DNA of 64,000 nucleotides from an uncultured Christensenellaceae bacterium (GCA_944381325.1 CALWKS010000001.1:372001-436000); one strand, 5' to 3'. Counted from the stretch's first letter, positions 16,446 to 26,450 are shown. Numbers and translations are program-made. Notes: a model not told the origin generated them from the sequence alone.

Positions 16446-17241
16446 ACTTATCCTCCGTCTTTGTCAGTTCTCCGAGGTCGAACGGCTTGCCTACCATATC
16501 CTCGTTGAGCGTAAGCACTATATCTTCGTAAAAATTCTCCTGCGTCGCAGTAAGATACTGCTTTTTCATAAGCTCGAGAAGCGCCTGGAAAGTTGTTATT
16601 ATCTCAACCCTCGATGCGTCTTCTTTGTACAGATCGGAGAATTTGACACACCTTTTCTCCTGCAATACCGTAGATATCAAGGTGATTTTTTCGCTTACGG
16701 TAAACTTGTCCTTTTTAATTTTCTTGATAGCCATCTGCTGCTCTTCTTTTGTGAAGCGCAGGAACACCTGACCGTAAGCCTCTATGAGCTTATTTCTGTC
16801 AAAGCTCTTGATGACGATATCCGCGTCCTCGTCAGTGTACATAGGTTCTCTGTAATACTGGTTGAGCACCTCGATCTGAGCCATTTTGTCAGCCTGATCC
16901 TTGAACATATTGTAAAGAATGACCTGGCGGCGGAGTTCTTCTTCAGGGTCGTACTCCTCTTCCTCTTCGTTGAACTCTTCTTCGACAGGAAGCAATGCGC
17001 GGGACTTGAGCTGCAAAAGCGTTGCCGCCATAAGCATAAAGTCGCTTGCAAGATCCATATCCACCGTGTCAAGCTGATTCATATACTCCAGATACTGATT
17101 TGTAACGTCGGATATACGGCAAGTCATAATATCGAGTTTCTGCTCACGTATAAGCGTGCAAAGAAGATCCAGCGAACCCTCAAAGTCCGCCAGTTTCAAA
17201 GGTATTGCGTCGCTTGCGTGATACTCGTAAAATCCTGACAT
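16435..17241 (-). CDS. scpA: segregation and condensation protein A
   Basis: The kleisin that bridges SMC heads, 268 residues. The N-terminal SMC-binding helix region reads LADFEGSLDLLCTLIREQKLDI, followed by ISDVTNQYLEYM. The centre is acidic (EEEFNEEEEEYDPEEELRRQV), and a C-terminal winged helix (about 195-250) contains FQALLELMKKQYL. It starts 10 bases after the site-2 protease gene. SD GAGGTAAT lies upstream. Confidence 0.95.
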   Translation of the reverse strand: MSGFYEYHASDAIPLKLADFEGSLDLLCTLIREQKLDIMTCRISDVTNQYLEYMNQLDTVDMDLASDFMLMAATLLQLKSRALLPVEEEFNEEEEEYDPEEELRRQVILYNMFKDQADKMAQIEVLNQYYREPMYTDEDADIVIKSFDRNKLIEAYGQVFLRFTKEEQQMAIKKIKKDKFTVSEKITLISTVLQEKRCVKFSDLYKEDASRVEIITTFQALLELMKKQYLTATQENFYEDIVLTLNEDMVGKPFDLGELTKTEDKYDE

Positions 17242-17251
17242 TATTACCTCT

Positions 17252-17980
17252 CTAAATTCCGAATATAGCCCTGAATATCGAATTCAACATATTTACGATC
17301 GCATCCATATAAAGTCCCAGGATATCAAGATAAGGTGAAATATACCCGAGAACAGTGCTCAGCACAAGAAGTCCGAGCAAAAGGAATGAGCCGTATCTGT
17401 AGTTGAACGCAACGTATTTATTGTCGGGCTTTGCAAGCGTTTCAACCAGTCTGAAACCGTCAAGCGGATATACAGGTATCAGGTTGAACGCCATAAGCGT
17501 GAGATTTATCAGAACTATATATTGCAGAAGATAAGCAAAATAATAAAATGCGTAATATCCTGCCGAATATATTTGCATATCCTGAACTGCGCCTTTTGTA
17601 GCAACAAGATAAAGCGCAAACAGCCCCGTAGCAACGAATGCGATTACGAAATTACAAAGCACGCCTGCAATAGAAACGGTGATCATGCCCTTTTTATAGT
17701 CCTTGAAATTTCTCGGATCTATAGGCACGGGCTTTGCCCAACCGAAACCGACTACCGCAAGCATAAGAAAACCTATCGGGTCAAAATGCTTAACGGGATT
17801 GACGTTTAGTCTTCCCGCCATTTTTGCCGTGTAATCCCCGTTCCAGTACGCAACTACGCCGTGTGCGAACTCATGCATGACTATTGCTATAAGCAACGCA
17901 GGCAGATAAGCAAGAATGGATATGAAAACCAGTCTCTTATCCTGAGCCGTAGCAAGCTGTTGTATAAGCGAAATAAGCAT
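17252..17980 (-). CDS. site-2 protease family membrane metalloprotease
   Basis: A 242-residue M50-type protein with five or six membrane helices. The zinc motif HEFAH is at residues 36-40; the third ligand is the Asp of VYPLDG around 175, in place of the commoner NPxPPLDG. Members of this small YwhC-like group are usually encoded near scpA and lack PDZ or CBS domains. Its start overlaps the lysA stop by one base (TGATG). Substrate unknown. Confidence 0.88.
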   Translation of the reverse strand: MLISLIQQLATAQDKRLVFISILAYLPALLIAIVMHEFAHGVVAYWNGDYTAKMAGRLNVNPVKHFDPIGFLMLAVVGFGWAKPVPIDPRNFKDYKKGMITVSIAGVLCNFVIAFVATGLFALYLVATKGAVQDMQIYSAGYYAFYYFAYLLQYIVLINLTLMAFNLIPVYPLDGFRLVETLAKPDNKYVAFNYRYGSFLLLGLLVLSTVLGYISPYLDILGLYMDAIVNMLNSIFRAIFGI

Positions 17981-19299
17981 CAGTCTTTATACTCCAATGA
18001 AACGTCGTTTCTTACCAGATCCTCGTAAGTCTGAGGTTTTACCGCATATGCGCTCTTGCCGTCCTTTACGAAAACGACGGGCGGCACAAAATTGCGGTTG
18101 TAATTGCTAGACATCGAATAGTTGTATGCGCCTGTGGTAAATACGGCAACGATATCGCCGCGCTTAGCTTCAGGCAGCGCAATATCCTTCAATATTATAT
18201 CCCCGCTTTCGCAACATTTACCTGCAACGGACACTGTTTCAACAGCCTTATCGTTGGCACGGTTGGCAAGTATAGCGTCATACTTGGCATCATACAGAGC
18301 GGGACGAATATTGTCAGTCATTCCTCCGTCTATCGCCAGATATTTTCTAACGCCCTTGATATCCTTGATCGCGCCTACCGAATAAAGCGTAACGCCTGAT
18401 TCGCCGACGATCGAACGACCGGGCTCAATCATAAAGAACGGCTTTTTGATGCCTTTCTTTTCAACCGCATTTTTAAGAGAAGACGTAAGTAATGCCACAT
18501 AGTCACAGTATTCTTTGACATCATACTTGGGATCGTCTCCGCTGTAATACACGCCGAAACCGCCGCCGAAGTTGAGCTCGTCAACCTCAACGCCTCTCTC
18601 TTTGAGTTTTACGACGTAATCGGTAACCACGTCTACAGCAAGCGCAAACGCCTGCTTATCGAATATCTGAGATCCTATATGACAATGAAGTCCTGCAAAG
18701 CGCAGATTTTTCTTTGTCAGAATTCTGTCGACAGCGCTGTCCGCATATCCGTTTTTGATGCCGAAACCGAACTTGGAATCGACCTTTGCAGTCTGAATAA
18801 AAGAATGGGTATGTGCTTCAACGCCGGGATTTACACGGATAAGAACTTTCTGAACGATACCCTTCTTTGCACACATTAAATCAAGCAGATCTATCTCGTC
18901 AAAACTGTCAACGACAAAAGTGCCTACGCCTGTCTCAAGCGCAAGTTCTATCTCTGAAGGCAATTTGTTGTTGCCGTGGAAATATGCCTTTTTCATATCG
19001 AAGCCGACAGAATTTGCGGTATATATCTCTCCTCCCGAAACGACGTCGATATACATTTTTTCCTGCTTAGCTATCTCATATATAGCCTTGCATGAAAATG
19101 CCTTTGAAGCGTAAGCAACTCCGCCGTCCCCGTAAGTGTTTTCAACGGTCTCTCTGAAAGCACGGCATACGCTTCTTATATAACTTTCGTCCATCACATA
19201 AAGCGGTGTGCCGTATTTCTCAACAAGATCGACGGCATCAACGCCGCCTATCTGAAGATGACCTTTTTCGTTTATATTCATCGTGTCTCTGTAGTTCAT
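17980..19299 (-). CDS. lysA: diaminopimelate decarboxylase
   Basis: Converts meso-diaminopimelate to lysine with PLP. The 439-residue product has the PLP lysine in YASKAF (K66), the glycine-rich phosphate loop LNFGGGFGVYY, EPGRSIVGESG and the CCESGD active-site segment contributed across the dimer. An SD (AGGAG) lies before the ATG. It is the first gene of a lysA-protease-scpA-scpB unit. I found no lysine riboswitch: the predicted leader is only about 16 bases. Confidence 0.96.
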   Translation of the reverse strand: MNYRDTMNINEKGHLQIGGVDAVDLVEKYGTPLYVMDESYIRSVCRAFRETVENTYGDGGVAYASKAFSCKAIYEIAKQEKMYIDVVSGGEIYTANSVGFDMKKAYFHGNNKLPSEIELALETGVGTFVVDSFDEIDLLDLMCAKKGIVQKVLIRVNPGVEAHTHSFIQTAKVDSKFGFGIKNGYADSAVDRILTKKNLRFAGLHCHIGSQIFDKQAFALAVDVVTDYVVKLKERGVEVDELNFGGGFGVYYSGDDPKYDVKEYCDYVALLTSSLKNAVEKKGIKKPFFMIEPGRSIVGESGVTLYSVGAIKDIKGVRKYLAIDGGMTDNIRPALYDAKYDAILANRANDKAVETVSVAGKCCESGDIILKDIALPEAKRGDIVAVFTTGAYNYSMSSNYNRNFVPPVVFVKDGKSAYAVKPQTYEDLVRNDVSLEYKD

Positions 19300-19321
19300 A
19301 TATTTTCTCCTATACTATAAG

Positions 19322-19350
19322 ATTTTAGCAAAAACATGGCGGCAAGTCAA
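19322..19350 (-). promoter_or_regulatory. promoter of lysA-scpAB
   Basis: On the minus strand TTGACT (19345-19350), 17-base spacer, TAAAAT (19322-19327), about 22 bases before the lysA ATG. Confidence 0.65.
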
Positions 19351-19882
19351 TTTATTATAAAATATATATTATAAAGAGCTTTTTGCAGATAACTCATAAT
19401 CCTGACATAAGCATTAATGCTATACACAAATCTTAAACCCCTCTGTTAAGTTCTGCATTTAAACTCAACCAGGTCTTATCTTACTTAATTCAAATAGATT
19501 TGATATTTATACGTCAAAAAAATTATCTTACTTTAACTATTTAAGCCATCCGATTGATAATAATGATTTTACTTAAATGGGTTAAACAGACGTTAAACGA
19601 TAAAATTATCATTGCGGTTATCACAAATTCAGCAACATTAATGAAGAGAAAATCAACTGAATTCCGAATTTGTCTTATCTGACATCTATAGTAATAATAA
19701 GTATTTTTAATTATTTATAGCCATAAATTATTTTTAGTATTTTTAAACATAATTAATTATATTTAATGCAATTTATGATATTTAATATTCAATTTAACTT
19801 TACCTACAAAAACACATCTTGAATATAATGAATGAGAATAGAATTTTCCTTTTCTGCTTCATCTAATAATTTTTGAGATAAA
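19351..19882. other. AT-rich gene-free stretch
   Basis: About 530 bases between the lysA promoter and the end of the second dacF gene. Base composition is far more AT-rich than the flanking genes, with many ATTTA and TTAAT words. No frame looks protein-like, and I see no stable RNA fold. It may be decayed DNA. Confidence 0.5.
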
Positions 19883-19902
19883 CGCGGCGGAAATCCGCCG
19901 CG
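19883..19902 (-). terminator. possible weak terminator after the second dacF
   Basis: An 8-bp stem CGCGGCGG / CCGCCGCG with a 4-base loop lies about 30 bases past the stop. The T run after it is poor, so termination may be partial. Confidence 0.4.
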
Positions 19903-19930
19903 CTTATACTGAATGATCGATGATCGATTA

Positions 19931-21118
19931 TCACCACTTGCCTGCCATATCCTTGATTATATCCCATATGGTTGCACGGGCTATATCGCTGTCGCTTACA
20001 AGATCGAAATAATATTCTTTGCCGTCGTGAGTGATCTTTATTTTGCCTATAACGTCGCCTTTGCTTATAGGCGCTTTTATTTTTTCAGGCAATTCGTACT
20101 CAACCTTGAAATCGTCTCCCTGTTTAATAAGCACTGAAGCGTCAACAGCCGCAACAGGCGTCATAGCTTTTACTCTGCTTCTCTCTACAAGCACACTCTT
20201 TTCAATCTTTTCGCCCTGCTTACACACAACCTGATTTTTAAAGTTGGCAAAAGCGTAATTGAAAAGTCTGCACGCTTCGCCAAATCTGGTCTTGCTGTCG
20301 TCAGCGCCAATTACCGTTGCAACGGTCTTTATTCCGTTTCTCTCTGCGCAAGCCGAAACACAGAACTTGGCGCTGTCGGTAAATCCCGTTTTGCCGCCCA
20401 GACATCCCTGATATTGTCTTATCATCTTGTTGGTATTGGTAAGCGTTGTAACTCTGCCTGACGGATGAGTGAATTCTTCAGTCCATATCCTGGCGTAATC
20501 GTAATACTTAGAATGCTTCATAAGCTCTCTTGTCATAACGTTTACGTCTCGCGCCGTAGAATATTGCTCATTCTCTGAAGGAAGCCCTGTAGGATTTGCA
20601 AATTTTGTATTGGTCATTCCAAGAGCTTCAGCCTTTTCGTTCATTGAATTCACAAAACCCTCCGCGCTTCCGCTGACAGTCTCCGCAAGAGCTACCGCGG
20701 CATCGTTGGCAGAAGCCACTATCACCCCTTTCAGAAGGTCGTCTACCTTGTACTTTTCATGAGCGTCAAGAAACATCTGACTGCCGCCCATAGAAGACGC
20801 ATATTCTGATACTGTAACGTCGTCATCAAGACTTATTTTGCCTTCTTCAACAGCTTCGAATACGAGATTTGCCGTCATTATCTTGACCATACTGGCTATC
20901 TCGTGCTTTGAATCCGCATTGTAAGAATAAAGCTCTGCGCCCGTGGCAAAGTCAGCAAGATAAGCTGAATGACAGCTTATTGAAAGCGCATTCTGATTAT
21001 TATCAGTTGCGTTTACCATATCTTCTCCGCCGTTTATCTCGCTTGCAAACACTACGCCCGAGCATATAGCAACGGTAAGCGCAAGCAAAGCGGAAATTAT
21101 TATCAACTTTTTCTTCAT
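19931..21118 (-). CDS. D-alanyl-D-alanine carboxypeptidase (DacF-like, copy 2)
   Basis: A 395-residue penicillin-binding protein. The start is put at MKKKLIII because GAGAGGTG lies 5 bases before it and a standard signal peptide (cleavage near VFAS, residue 26) follows. Active-site motifs are SMVK (76-79), SAN (136-138) and KTG (243-245); a C-terminal beta domain completes the fold. It lies just after deoB, as dacF does near drm in Bacillus. The two DacF-like proteins of this window have different N-termini (uncleaved helix versus clear signal peptide). Confidence 0.92.
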   Translation of the reverse strand: MKKKLIIISALLALTVAICSGVVFASEINGGEDMVNATDNNQNALSISCHSAYLADFATGAELYSYNADSKHEIASMVKIMTANLVFEAVEEGKISLDDDVTVSEYASSMGGSQMFLDAHEKYKVDDLLKGVIVASANDAAVALAETVSGSAEGFVNSMNEKAEALGMTNTKFANPTGLPSENEQYSTARDVNVMTRELMKHSKYYDYARIWTEEFTHPSGRVTTLTNTNKMIRQYQGCLGGKTGFTDSAKFCVSACAERNGIKTVATVIGADDSKTRFGEACRLFNYAFANFKNQVVCKQGEKIEKSVLVERSRVKAMTPVAAVDASVLIKQGDDFKVEYELPEKIKAPISKGDVIGKIKITHDGKEYYFDLVSDSDIARATIWDIIKDMAGKW

Positions 21119-21154
21119 ACTGCACCTCTCTTTTAAGATTGGATTTAGTATAAG

Positions 21155-21179
21155 AAAAAGCGCCGCTATTATACGGCGC
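21155..21179 (-). terminator. terminator after deoB
   Basis: Stem GCGCCG / CGGCGC with an 8-base loop, followed by TTTTT on the minus strand. It lies upstream of the dacF signal, separating the two genes. Confidence 0.8.
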
Positions 21180-21215
21180 AATTTGCATTGACTATCGTTT
21201 GTAATTGACTTGTTT

Positions 21216-22370
21216 TTAAATTTTCGGCGCGGCGTCTACTTCTCTGACCTCATACCTTACACCGAAATATTCAGCGATAATGCGGGCTATATTATAAAAT
21301 CCGCATAAAGTGCCGAGATTTTTCACTTCTTTGCCCTTCTGATAGATTATAAGAGGCACGTTTTCTCTTGAATGATCGGTCGAAGGCGTTGACGGGTCGC
21401 AACCGTGATCTGCCGTGATTATCAGCATATCGTCATTTGACAACTTTTTAGCGATATCGGGAATTATCTTGTCGAACGCATTCAGGCAATCTGCATATCC
21501 CTTCACGTCGTTTCTGTGCCCGTAAAGCATATCAAAATCGACGAAATTGGCAAAAACAAGACTGTCTTTATGCGGTATGAATTTTATAATCTGCTCCCCG
21601 ACCTCTTTGTTGCCGTGAGCGGAAAGCGCCTCGGTTACCCCGTAGCCGCAGAATATATCGTTTATTTTGCCGACAGATACGACGTCGATATCTTTTTCGG
21701 ATAGCGCGTTTAAAAGCGTTTTTGCGGGCGGATTCAGCGCGTAATCACGTCTGTCCGGCGTGCGGTAATAATTGCCGTCTTTATCTTTCGAAAACGGGCG
21801 GGCTATTATTCTGCCCACACTGTCTTTACCGCACATTATCTTTCTTGCCTTTTCACAACAATCGTAAAGCCGCGCAAGACCGAAAGTGTCAACGCTTGCC
21901 GCGATCTGAAGAACGCTGTCAGCCGACGTATATACTATGGGAAGCCCTGTTTTTTCGTGTTCTTCACCCAGCTCTTTTATTATCTCTGTACCGCTAGCCG
22001 CCTTATTGCCTAGTACGCCTGTTACACCCCATGCCTCGCACAACTTTTTAACAATATCGTCAGGGAAACCTTCTGGATATGTCGGATGAGGAGTTTTTAC
22101 GATAAGACCCGCGATCTCATAATGCCCAGTCGTCGTGTCTTTTCCTTCAGAGCGTTCTTCTATCCTGCCGTAACTTGCAAGCGGATGCTCTACGGGCTCA
22201 GCAAAGTCGAGTCCGTCTATATTGTCAAAACCGAGAGCGCGCAGATTGGGCGCATTGACAAAAGGATAAATAGCCTTATAAGTATTGCTCCCCTCGTCGC
22301 CGAAAGCCGCCGCGTCCTTCGCGCCGCCTATTCCGAGACTGTCAAGAACGATAAGATAACAAGTTTTCAT
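21216..22370 (-). CDS. deoB: phosphopentomutase
   Basis: Interconverts ribose (deoxyribose) 1- and 5-phosphates in nucleoside salvage. The 384-residue alkaline-phosphatase-superfamily protein has the N-terminal metal Asp in IVLDSLGIGGAKDA, the phosphorylated Thr region EGSNTYKAI, and C-terminal metal ligands in TADHGCDPSTPSTDHSRE. No SD exists before the ATG; instead a strong promoter sits with its -10 six bases upstream, so the mRNA is probably leaderless. Confidence 0.96.
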   Translation of the reverse strand: MKTCYLIVLDSLGIGGAKDAAAFGDEGSNTYKAIYPFVNAPNLRALGFDNIDGLDFAEPVEHPLASYGRIEERSEGKDTTTGHYEIAGLIVKTPHPTYPEGFPDDIVKKLCEAWGVTGVLGNKAASGTEIIKELGEEHEKTGLPIVYTSADSVLQIAASVDTFGLARLYDCCEKARKIMCGKDSVGRIIARPFSKDKDGNYYRTPDRRDYALNPPAKTLLNALSEKDIDVVSVGKINDIFCGYGVTEALSAHGNKEVGEQIIKFIPHKDSLVFANFVDFDMLYGHRNDVKGYADCLNAFDKIIPDIAKKLSNDDMLIITADHGCDPSTPSTDHSRENVPLIIYQKGKEVKNLGTLCGFYNIARIIAEYFGVRYEVREVDAAPKI

Positions 22371-22376
22371 ACTTTA

Positions 22377-22405
22377 ATTATACTATCTTTTACCTTTACG
22401 TTCAA
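22377..22405 (-). promoter_or_regulatory. promoter of deoB, leaderless geometry
   Basis: On the minus strand TTGAAC (22400-22405), 17-base spacer, TATAAT (22377-22382), then six bases and the ATG. Transcription would start at or next to the start codon. Confidence 0.7.
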
Positions 22406-22491
22406 GGTTTTTGTCGTCTGACCGAATAAGATAACGCGTTTATATCTTATTTTTCTACAACTTATTGCGTTTTACGTCAGAGCGCTGATTG

Positions 22492-22497
22492 TATAAT
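22492..22497 (+). promoter_or_regulatory. -10 box of the Spo0A-like gene, leaderless geometry
   Basis: TATAAT followed by six bases and the ATG at 22504. The -35 is weak: TTTACG gives a 15-base spacer. Confidence 0.45.
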
Positions 22498-22503
22498 TTA
22501 GCT

Positions 22504-22848
22504 ATGAACATAAAAGCAGGCATATCGGACTATCTGTTATCTTTAGGCGTAAAGCCTTCAAGCAAGGGCTATCGCTATCTTATCGAGCTCATCTATTTAA
22601 GCCTGTCGGGCGTAGAAATCCTTCCGTTGAAATACGTAGGCTATAAGCTTATATCCGATAAATTTCACGCCACCATTGACTGCGTTGACAAGAATATCCA
22701 AAACTGCATTTCAAAAGCCTGGCTGGACGGCGATCTTGACGCGCTTTACAGTGAATTCGGCAACACGATCGATCTCGAAAAAGGCAAACCTACTGCCAAA
22801 CAATTCATTATGCAGTCTTGCGATAAACTCAGGTGCGGATTAAACTGA
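22504..22848 (+). CDS. free-standing Spo0A-type C-terminal DNA-binding domain protein
   Basis: A 114-residue protein that matches only the effector (Spo0A_C) half of the sporulation master regulator: ISDYLLSLGVKPSSKGYRYL and LKYVGYKLISDKFHATIDCVDKNIQNCI cover the helix-turn-helix and recognition helix. There is no receiver domain, so it cannot be activated by aspartate phosphorylation. The ATG at 22504 is preferred over an upstream TTG. It has no SD, and a TATAAT lies 6 bases before the ATG. It is divergent from deoB and precedes a SpoIIM-like gene. It may bind 0A-box-like sites constitutively or compete with Spo0A. Confidence 0.85.
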   Translation: MNIKAGISDYLLSLGVKPSSKGYRYLIELIYLSLSGVEILPLKYVGYKLISDKFHATIDCVDKNIQNCISKAWLDGDLDALYSEFGNTIDLEKGKPTAKQFIMQSCDKLRCGLN

Positions 22849-22909
22849 TCGATATTTAATTAAAAAAATTAGCAGAATATTGCAATATTTTGTCGCATAA
22901 AAATTTACT

Positions 22910-23527
22910 ATGCGGACAAAGAAAAGACGGTTTTGTTTTAATATCAACTATTTAAGGAACACAATATGCGCTTTTTGCGAAGAACATTCTTCACTCATCG
23001 CAATAGTATGCTGTGCTTGTCTTACGGGAATGCTTCTCGGAATCGTAGTTGCAATAAAATTCGGCGAAGAATATTACAAACTCAACGTTTTTGCCGCATT
23101 GAAAACAGCTGAATACGGCAAATTTTCGACCTTTTTTAAGTTTTTTCTGCTCGCGTTGGCAACACTTGCGATAAACTTCTGCTGTGTGTTTAAAAAGTAT
23201 TTCTCGGCACTAGGTTTTCTTTGGGCGGCATTCCTCGGCTACCGCTTCGGGCTATGCTTCGTAGGCGCGGCAAACGTAGCGCTTATTGACGGGATTTTCT
23301 GCGTGATATTCTTCTATCTTCCGCTTTGTATAGGATACATAATGCTCACGGTCGTCGCAATCGGCGCGGCGAGCAAATACTGGATCGCTAAAGGCGCGAC
23401 AATGACCTGCACTCATTCGGTAACAGAACTTCTGTCTTTTTATGCGGCTCTGCTTCTGTGCTTTACTGTGCTTGCACTCGTATGCACGGTAATAATGCCA
23501 TGGCTGGTTTCCTTGATATTGCTTTAA
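22910..23527 (+). CDS. SpoIIM-like multi-pass membrane protein
   Basis: A 205-residue protein with a Lys/Arg-rich cytoplasmic start and about five membrane helices (approximately 28-48, 72-93, 98-118, 128-150, 172-203). The pattern and its position near deoB and dacF, as in Bacillus where spoIIM lies close to drm, suggest a SpoIIM/DUF95 relative, part of the engulfment machinery. Sequence identity to SpoIIM is not obvious by eye, so this is tentative. It lacks an SD and starts 61 bases after the Spo0A-like gene. Confidence 0.5.
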   Translation: MRTKKRRFCFNINYLRNTICAFCEEHSSLIAIVCCACLTGMLLGIVVAIKFGEEYYKLNVFAALKTAEYGKFSTFFKFFLLALATLAINFCCVFKKYFSALGFLWAAFLGYRFGLCFVGAANVALIDGIFCVIFFYLPLCIGYIMLTVVAIGAASKYWIAKGATMTCTHSVTELLSFYAALLLCFTVLALVCTVIMPWLVSLILL

Positions 23528-23653
23528 TACATCGTCGATGATTTTTAAGATCAATAAAAAAATCTCGTTGCGGTAAAATTCTAAAATTCCAATATAAAAT
23601 TGTCGCACAAGATCTGATATCAGAAAGTTCATTTGTTTTTATTTGAAGTAAAC

Positions 23654-23678
23654 AAAAAGCGGACGGTTGCCCGTCCGC
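23654..23678 (-). terminator. terminator after rny
   Basis: An 8-bp perfect stem GCGGACGG / CCGTCCGC with a TTGC loop, followed by TTTTT on the minus strand. Confidence 0.85.
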
Positions 23679-23700
23679 ATTCTTGCCTTGAAAAGATATG

Positions 23701-25308
23701 TTATTTCGCGTATTCTACGCGCCTTACTTCTCTTATCACGTTTACTTTGATTTGTCCCGGATATTCAAGTTCTGCTTCCAGTTTCTTGGCAATTTCTTTT
23801 GCCATGAACATTGTCTTGGAATCGTCGACTTCTTCAGGCTTTACGATAACTCTTATCTCTCTGCCTGCCTGTATCGCATAAGACTGTTCTACGCCGTCAA
23901 ACGAATTTGCAAGGCTTTCAAGTTTTTCAAGTCTCTTTACGTAATTCTCGAGAGACTCTCTTCTTGCGCCCGGTCTTGCGCCTGATACCGAGTCAGCCGC
24001 CTGAACGATTATAGCCTCAAGCGTCTGCGGCTCAACGTCGCCGTGGTGAGCTTCTATCGCGTGAATTACCGCGCGGCTCTCTTTGAATTTCTTAGCAAGT
24101 TCAACGCCTATCGTGACGTGAGTACCTTCGAATTCATGGTCAACGGATTTGCCTATGTCGTGGAGCAAGCCTGCTCTCTTTGCGACCTTTACGTCAGCGC
24201 CGAGCTCCGAAGCCATCATACCTGCGAGGTAACACACCTCGAGAGAGTGATTGAGCACGTTCTGACCGTAACTGGTGCGGTATTTAAGTCTGCCGAGGAG
24301 CTTTATAAGCTCAGGGTGCAAACCGTAAATATTCGCGTCGAACGCCGCCGTCTCGCCGGCTTCCTTTATCTGCGCGTCCATCTCTTTCTTTACTTTTTCA
24401 ACGGTCTCTTCAATCCTTGCAGGATGAATTCTTCCGTCAGATACCAGCTTTTCGATCGTAAGTCTTGCGATTTCACGTCTTACGGGATCGAAGCCCGAGA
24501 TGGTTACGATGTCCGGAGTGTCGTCTATGATCAGGTCAACACCCGTGCAATTCTCTATTGAACGGATGTTTCTTCCGACTCTGCCTATAAGCCTGCCTTT
24601 CATATCCTCGTTGGGAAGGGCTACGACAGACACAGCTATTTCAGAAGCGTGGTCTACTGCGCATCTCTGAAGCGCAAGACCTACTATGTTTCTCGCCTTT
24701 TTGTCAGCGTCTTCTTTTGCCTGCTGCTCTATCTCTCTTACCTTTACTTCTGCGTCCTTTCTCGCCTCATCAAGCATTTCCCCCATCAAAATATCCTTCG
24801 CTTCCGCCTGAGTCATGCCTGAAACCTTTTCAAGTTCCTGCACCATAGCGGTGTGAGCGTTTTTGACTTCGTCTTCGAGCTTTTCGATTTCTGCTTCTTT
24901 GAGCTCTACCTGCTTTTTCTTTTCGTCTATGAGGTCGGATTTTTTATCGATAGCGAGTTCACGCTTTACCAGCTGATCTTCACGTTGAGAAAGTCTCTGT
25001 TCCGTTCTTGACAACTCAGCCTTCTTTTCACGCGTTTCTCTGTCCAATTCCTGACGCAATCTTTGCTGCTCTTCCTTTGCTTCAACCTTAGCTTCTTTGA
25101 GGAACGTCTTTGCTTCGTTCTGGGATTCTTCTTTCAGCTTGTCGCATTCGTGCTTAACGCTGCCGACTGTGCGACGCGCATAAAATCTGTACACTACCAA
25201 ACCGATTGCAACTCCGACAACAGCCGCGACAATGCCTATCACAGCCGCTATACCGCCGGAAATTCCCGCCCCAAGGAGTAAGGTCAAGCCGATGTTACTG
25301 CTTAACAT
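23701..25308 (-). CDS. rny: ribonuclease Y
   Basis: The membrane-anchored endoribonuclease that starts mRNA decay in Firmicutes. The 535-residue product has an N-terminal membrane helix (about 12-40), a long charged coiled coil (50-200), a KH domain with [15 protein letters not shown], and an HD domain with LLHDIGK and AHHGD. The KH motif normally reads GREGRN; Val replaces Glu here. SD AGGAGG is strong. It lies downstream of recA, as in many Firmicutes, and has its own promoter. Confidence 0.96.
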   Translation of the reverse strand: MLSSNIGLTLLLGAGISGGIAAVIGIVAAVVGVAIGLVVYRFYARRTVGSVKHECDKLKEESQNEAKTFLKEAKVEAKEEQQRLRQELDRETREKKAELSRTEQRLSQREDQLVKRELAIDKKSDLIDEKKKQVELKEAEIEKLEDEVKNAHTAMVQELEKVSGMTQAEAKDILMGEMLDEARKDAEVKVREIEQQAKEDADKKARNIVGLALQRCAVDHASEIAVSVVALPNEDMKGRLIGRVGRNIRSIENCTGVDLIIDDTPDIVTISGFDPVRREIARLTIEKLVSDGRIHPARIEETVEKVKKEMDAQIKEAGETAAFDANIYGLHPELIKLLGRLKYRTSYGQNVLNHSLEVCYLAGMMASELGADVKVAKRAGLLHDIGKSVDHEFEGTHVTIGVELAKKFKESRAVIHAIEAHHGDVEPQTLEAIIVQAADSVSGARPGARRESLENYVKRLEKLESLANSFDGVEQSYAIQAGREIRVIVKPEEVDDSKTMFMAKEIAKKLEAELEYPGQIKVNVIREVRRVEYAK

Positions 25309-25370
25309 TTAAACCTCCTGATATTCAATTTTTAAGTTTCATAAACCCGAACGCGTCGGGGTATTGTCTT

Positions 25371-25400
25371 ATTATAACCTTTTTTCGCGCGCGTTGTCAA
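25371..25400 (-). promoter_or_regulatory. promoter of rny
   Basis: On the minus strand TTGACA (25395-25400), 18-base spacer, TATAAT (25371-25376). The roughly 55-base leader contains a small hairpin CCCGA / TCGGG at 25346-25360. Confidence 0.65.
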
Positions 25401-25442
25401 TGTAAATCAGAATTTTTGACTTACATCGGCATAATTCGTTGT

Positions 25443-26450
25443 TTACGCGTCTGCAGCGACTATTTTCTGTCTGATTTCTTCCATGAGTTCAGGATTGTCT
25501 TCAAGGTATCTGACGGTGTTGTCTCTGCCCTGACCAATCTTTTCGTCGTTATAGCTGAACCATGAGCCGCTCTTTGTGATTATCTTCTTTTCTATCGCAA
25601 CGTCGAGCACGCATCCGCTCTGAGAAATGCCCTTGCCGAATATGATATCGAATTCAGCGGTACGGAACGGGGGCGCGAGCTTGTTCTTCACGACTTTCGC
25701 TTTTGTATGGTTGCCTACGAATTCAGCGCCGTCTTTGAGAGTATCGCCCTTTCTGACCTCTACTCTTACGCTTGCGCCGAATCTGAGAGCACGACCGCCG
25801 GGGGTGGTTTCAGGGTTGCCGAACATAACGCCCACTTTCTCTCTTATCTGGTTGATAAAGATTATGCAAGTATTGCTCTTGCTGATGATGCCGGTAAGCT
25901 TTCTCAGCGCCTGAGACATAAGTCTTGCCTGAACGCCTACCGAACTTTGTCCCATCTCGCCGTCGATTTCAGCTCTCGGAGTGAGCGCGGCAACAGAGTC
26001 GATTACTATAAGATCGATAGAATTGCTTCTTACAAGCGTTTCTGCAATGTTGAGCGCCTGCTCGCCGTCGTCAGGCTGAGACACGTAAAGATTCTTTACG
26101 TCTACGCCGAGATGTTCGGCATAAACGGGGTCGAGAGCGTGCTCTGCGTCGATAAACGCCGCCACGCCGCCCTGCTGCTGACATGAAGCAATAGCGTGAA
26201 GCGCAACCGTAGTCTTACCTGATGACTCGGGACCGTATATCTCTATAATTCTGCCGCGAGGCCAGCCGCCTATACCGAGAGCCATATCCAGCGTAAGGCA
26301 TCCGGAACTGAACGTGTCGACCTTCATAACTGTCTCGTCGCCCAATTTCATTATCGAGCCTTTGCCGTATTGTTTCTCGATTTTAGCGATGGCGTCTTCA
26401 ATTAGCGCGGATTTTTCCTTTGCCTTATTGTCGTCAATCTTTTTTTCCAT
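25443..26450 (-). CDS. recA: recombinase RecA
   Basis: Forms the filament for homologous recombination and SOS signalling. 335 residues with Walker [10 protein letters not shown] (about 66-74), Walker [12 protein letters not shown]1/L2 loops ([33 protein letters not shown]) and a short C-terminus without the long acidic tail of E. coli RecA. It starts 10 bases after cinA. No SOS box was found upstream. Confidence 0.97.
   Translation of the reverse strand: MEKKIDDNKAKEKSALIEDAIAKIEKQYGKGSIMKLGDETVMKVDTFSSGCLTLDMALGIGGWPRGRIIEIYGPESSGKTTVALHAIASCQQQGGVAAFIDAEHALDPVYAEHLGVDVKNLYVSQPDDGEQALNIAETLVRSNSIDLIVIDSVAALTPRAEIDGEMGQSSVGVQARLMSQALRKLTGIISKSNTCIIFINQIREKVGVMFGNPETTPGGRALRFGASVRVEVRKGDTLKDGAEFVGNHTKAKVVKNKLAPPFRTAEFDIIFGKGISQSGCVLDVAIEKKIITKSGSWFSYNDEKIGQGRDNTVRYLEDNPELMEEIRQKIVAADA

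Noticed and set aside
19300-19400. Lysine riboswitch upstream of lysA
   Set aside because: The predicted transcription start leaves about 16 bases before the ATG, and no AGAGG...-type L-box sequence is visible upstream.
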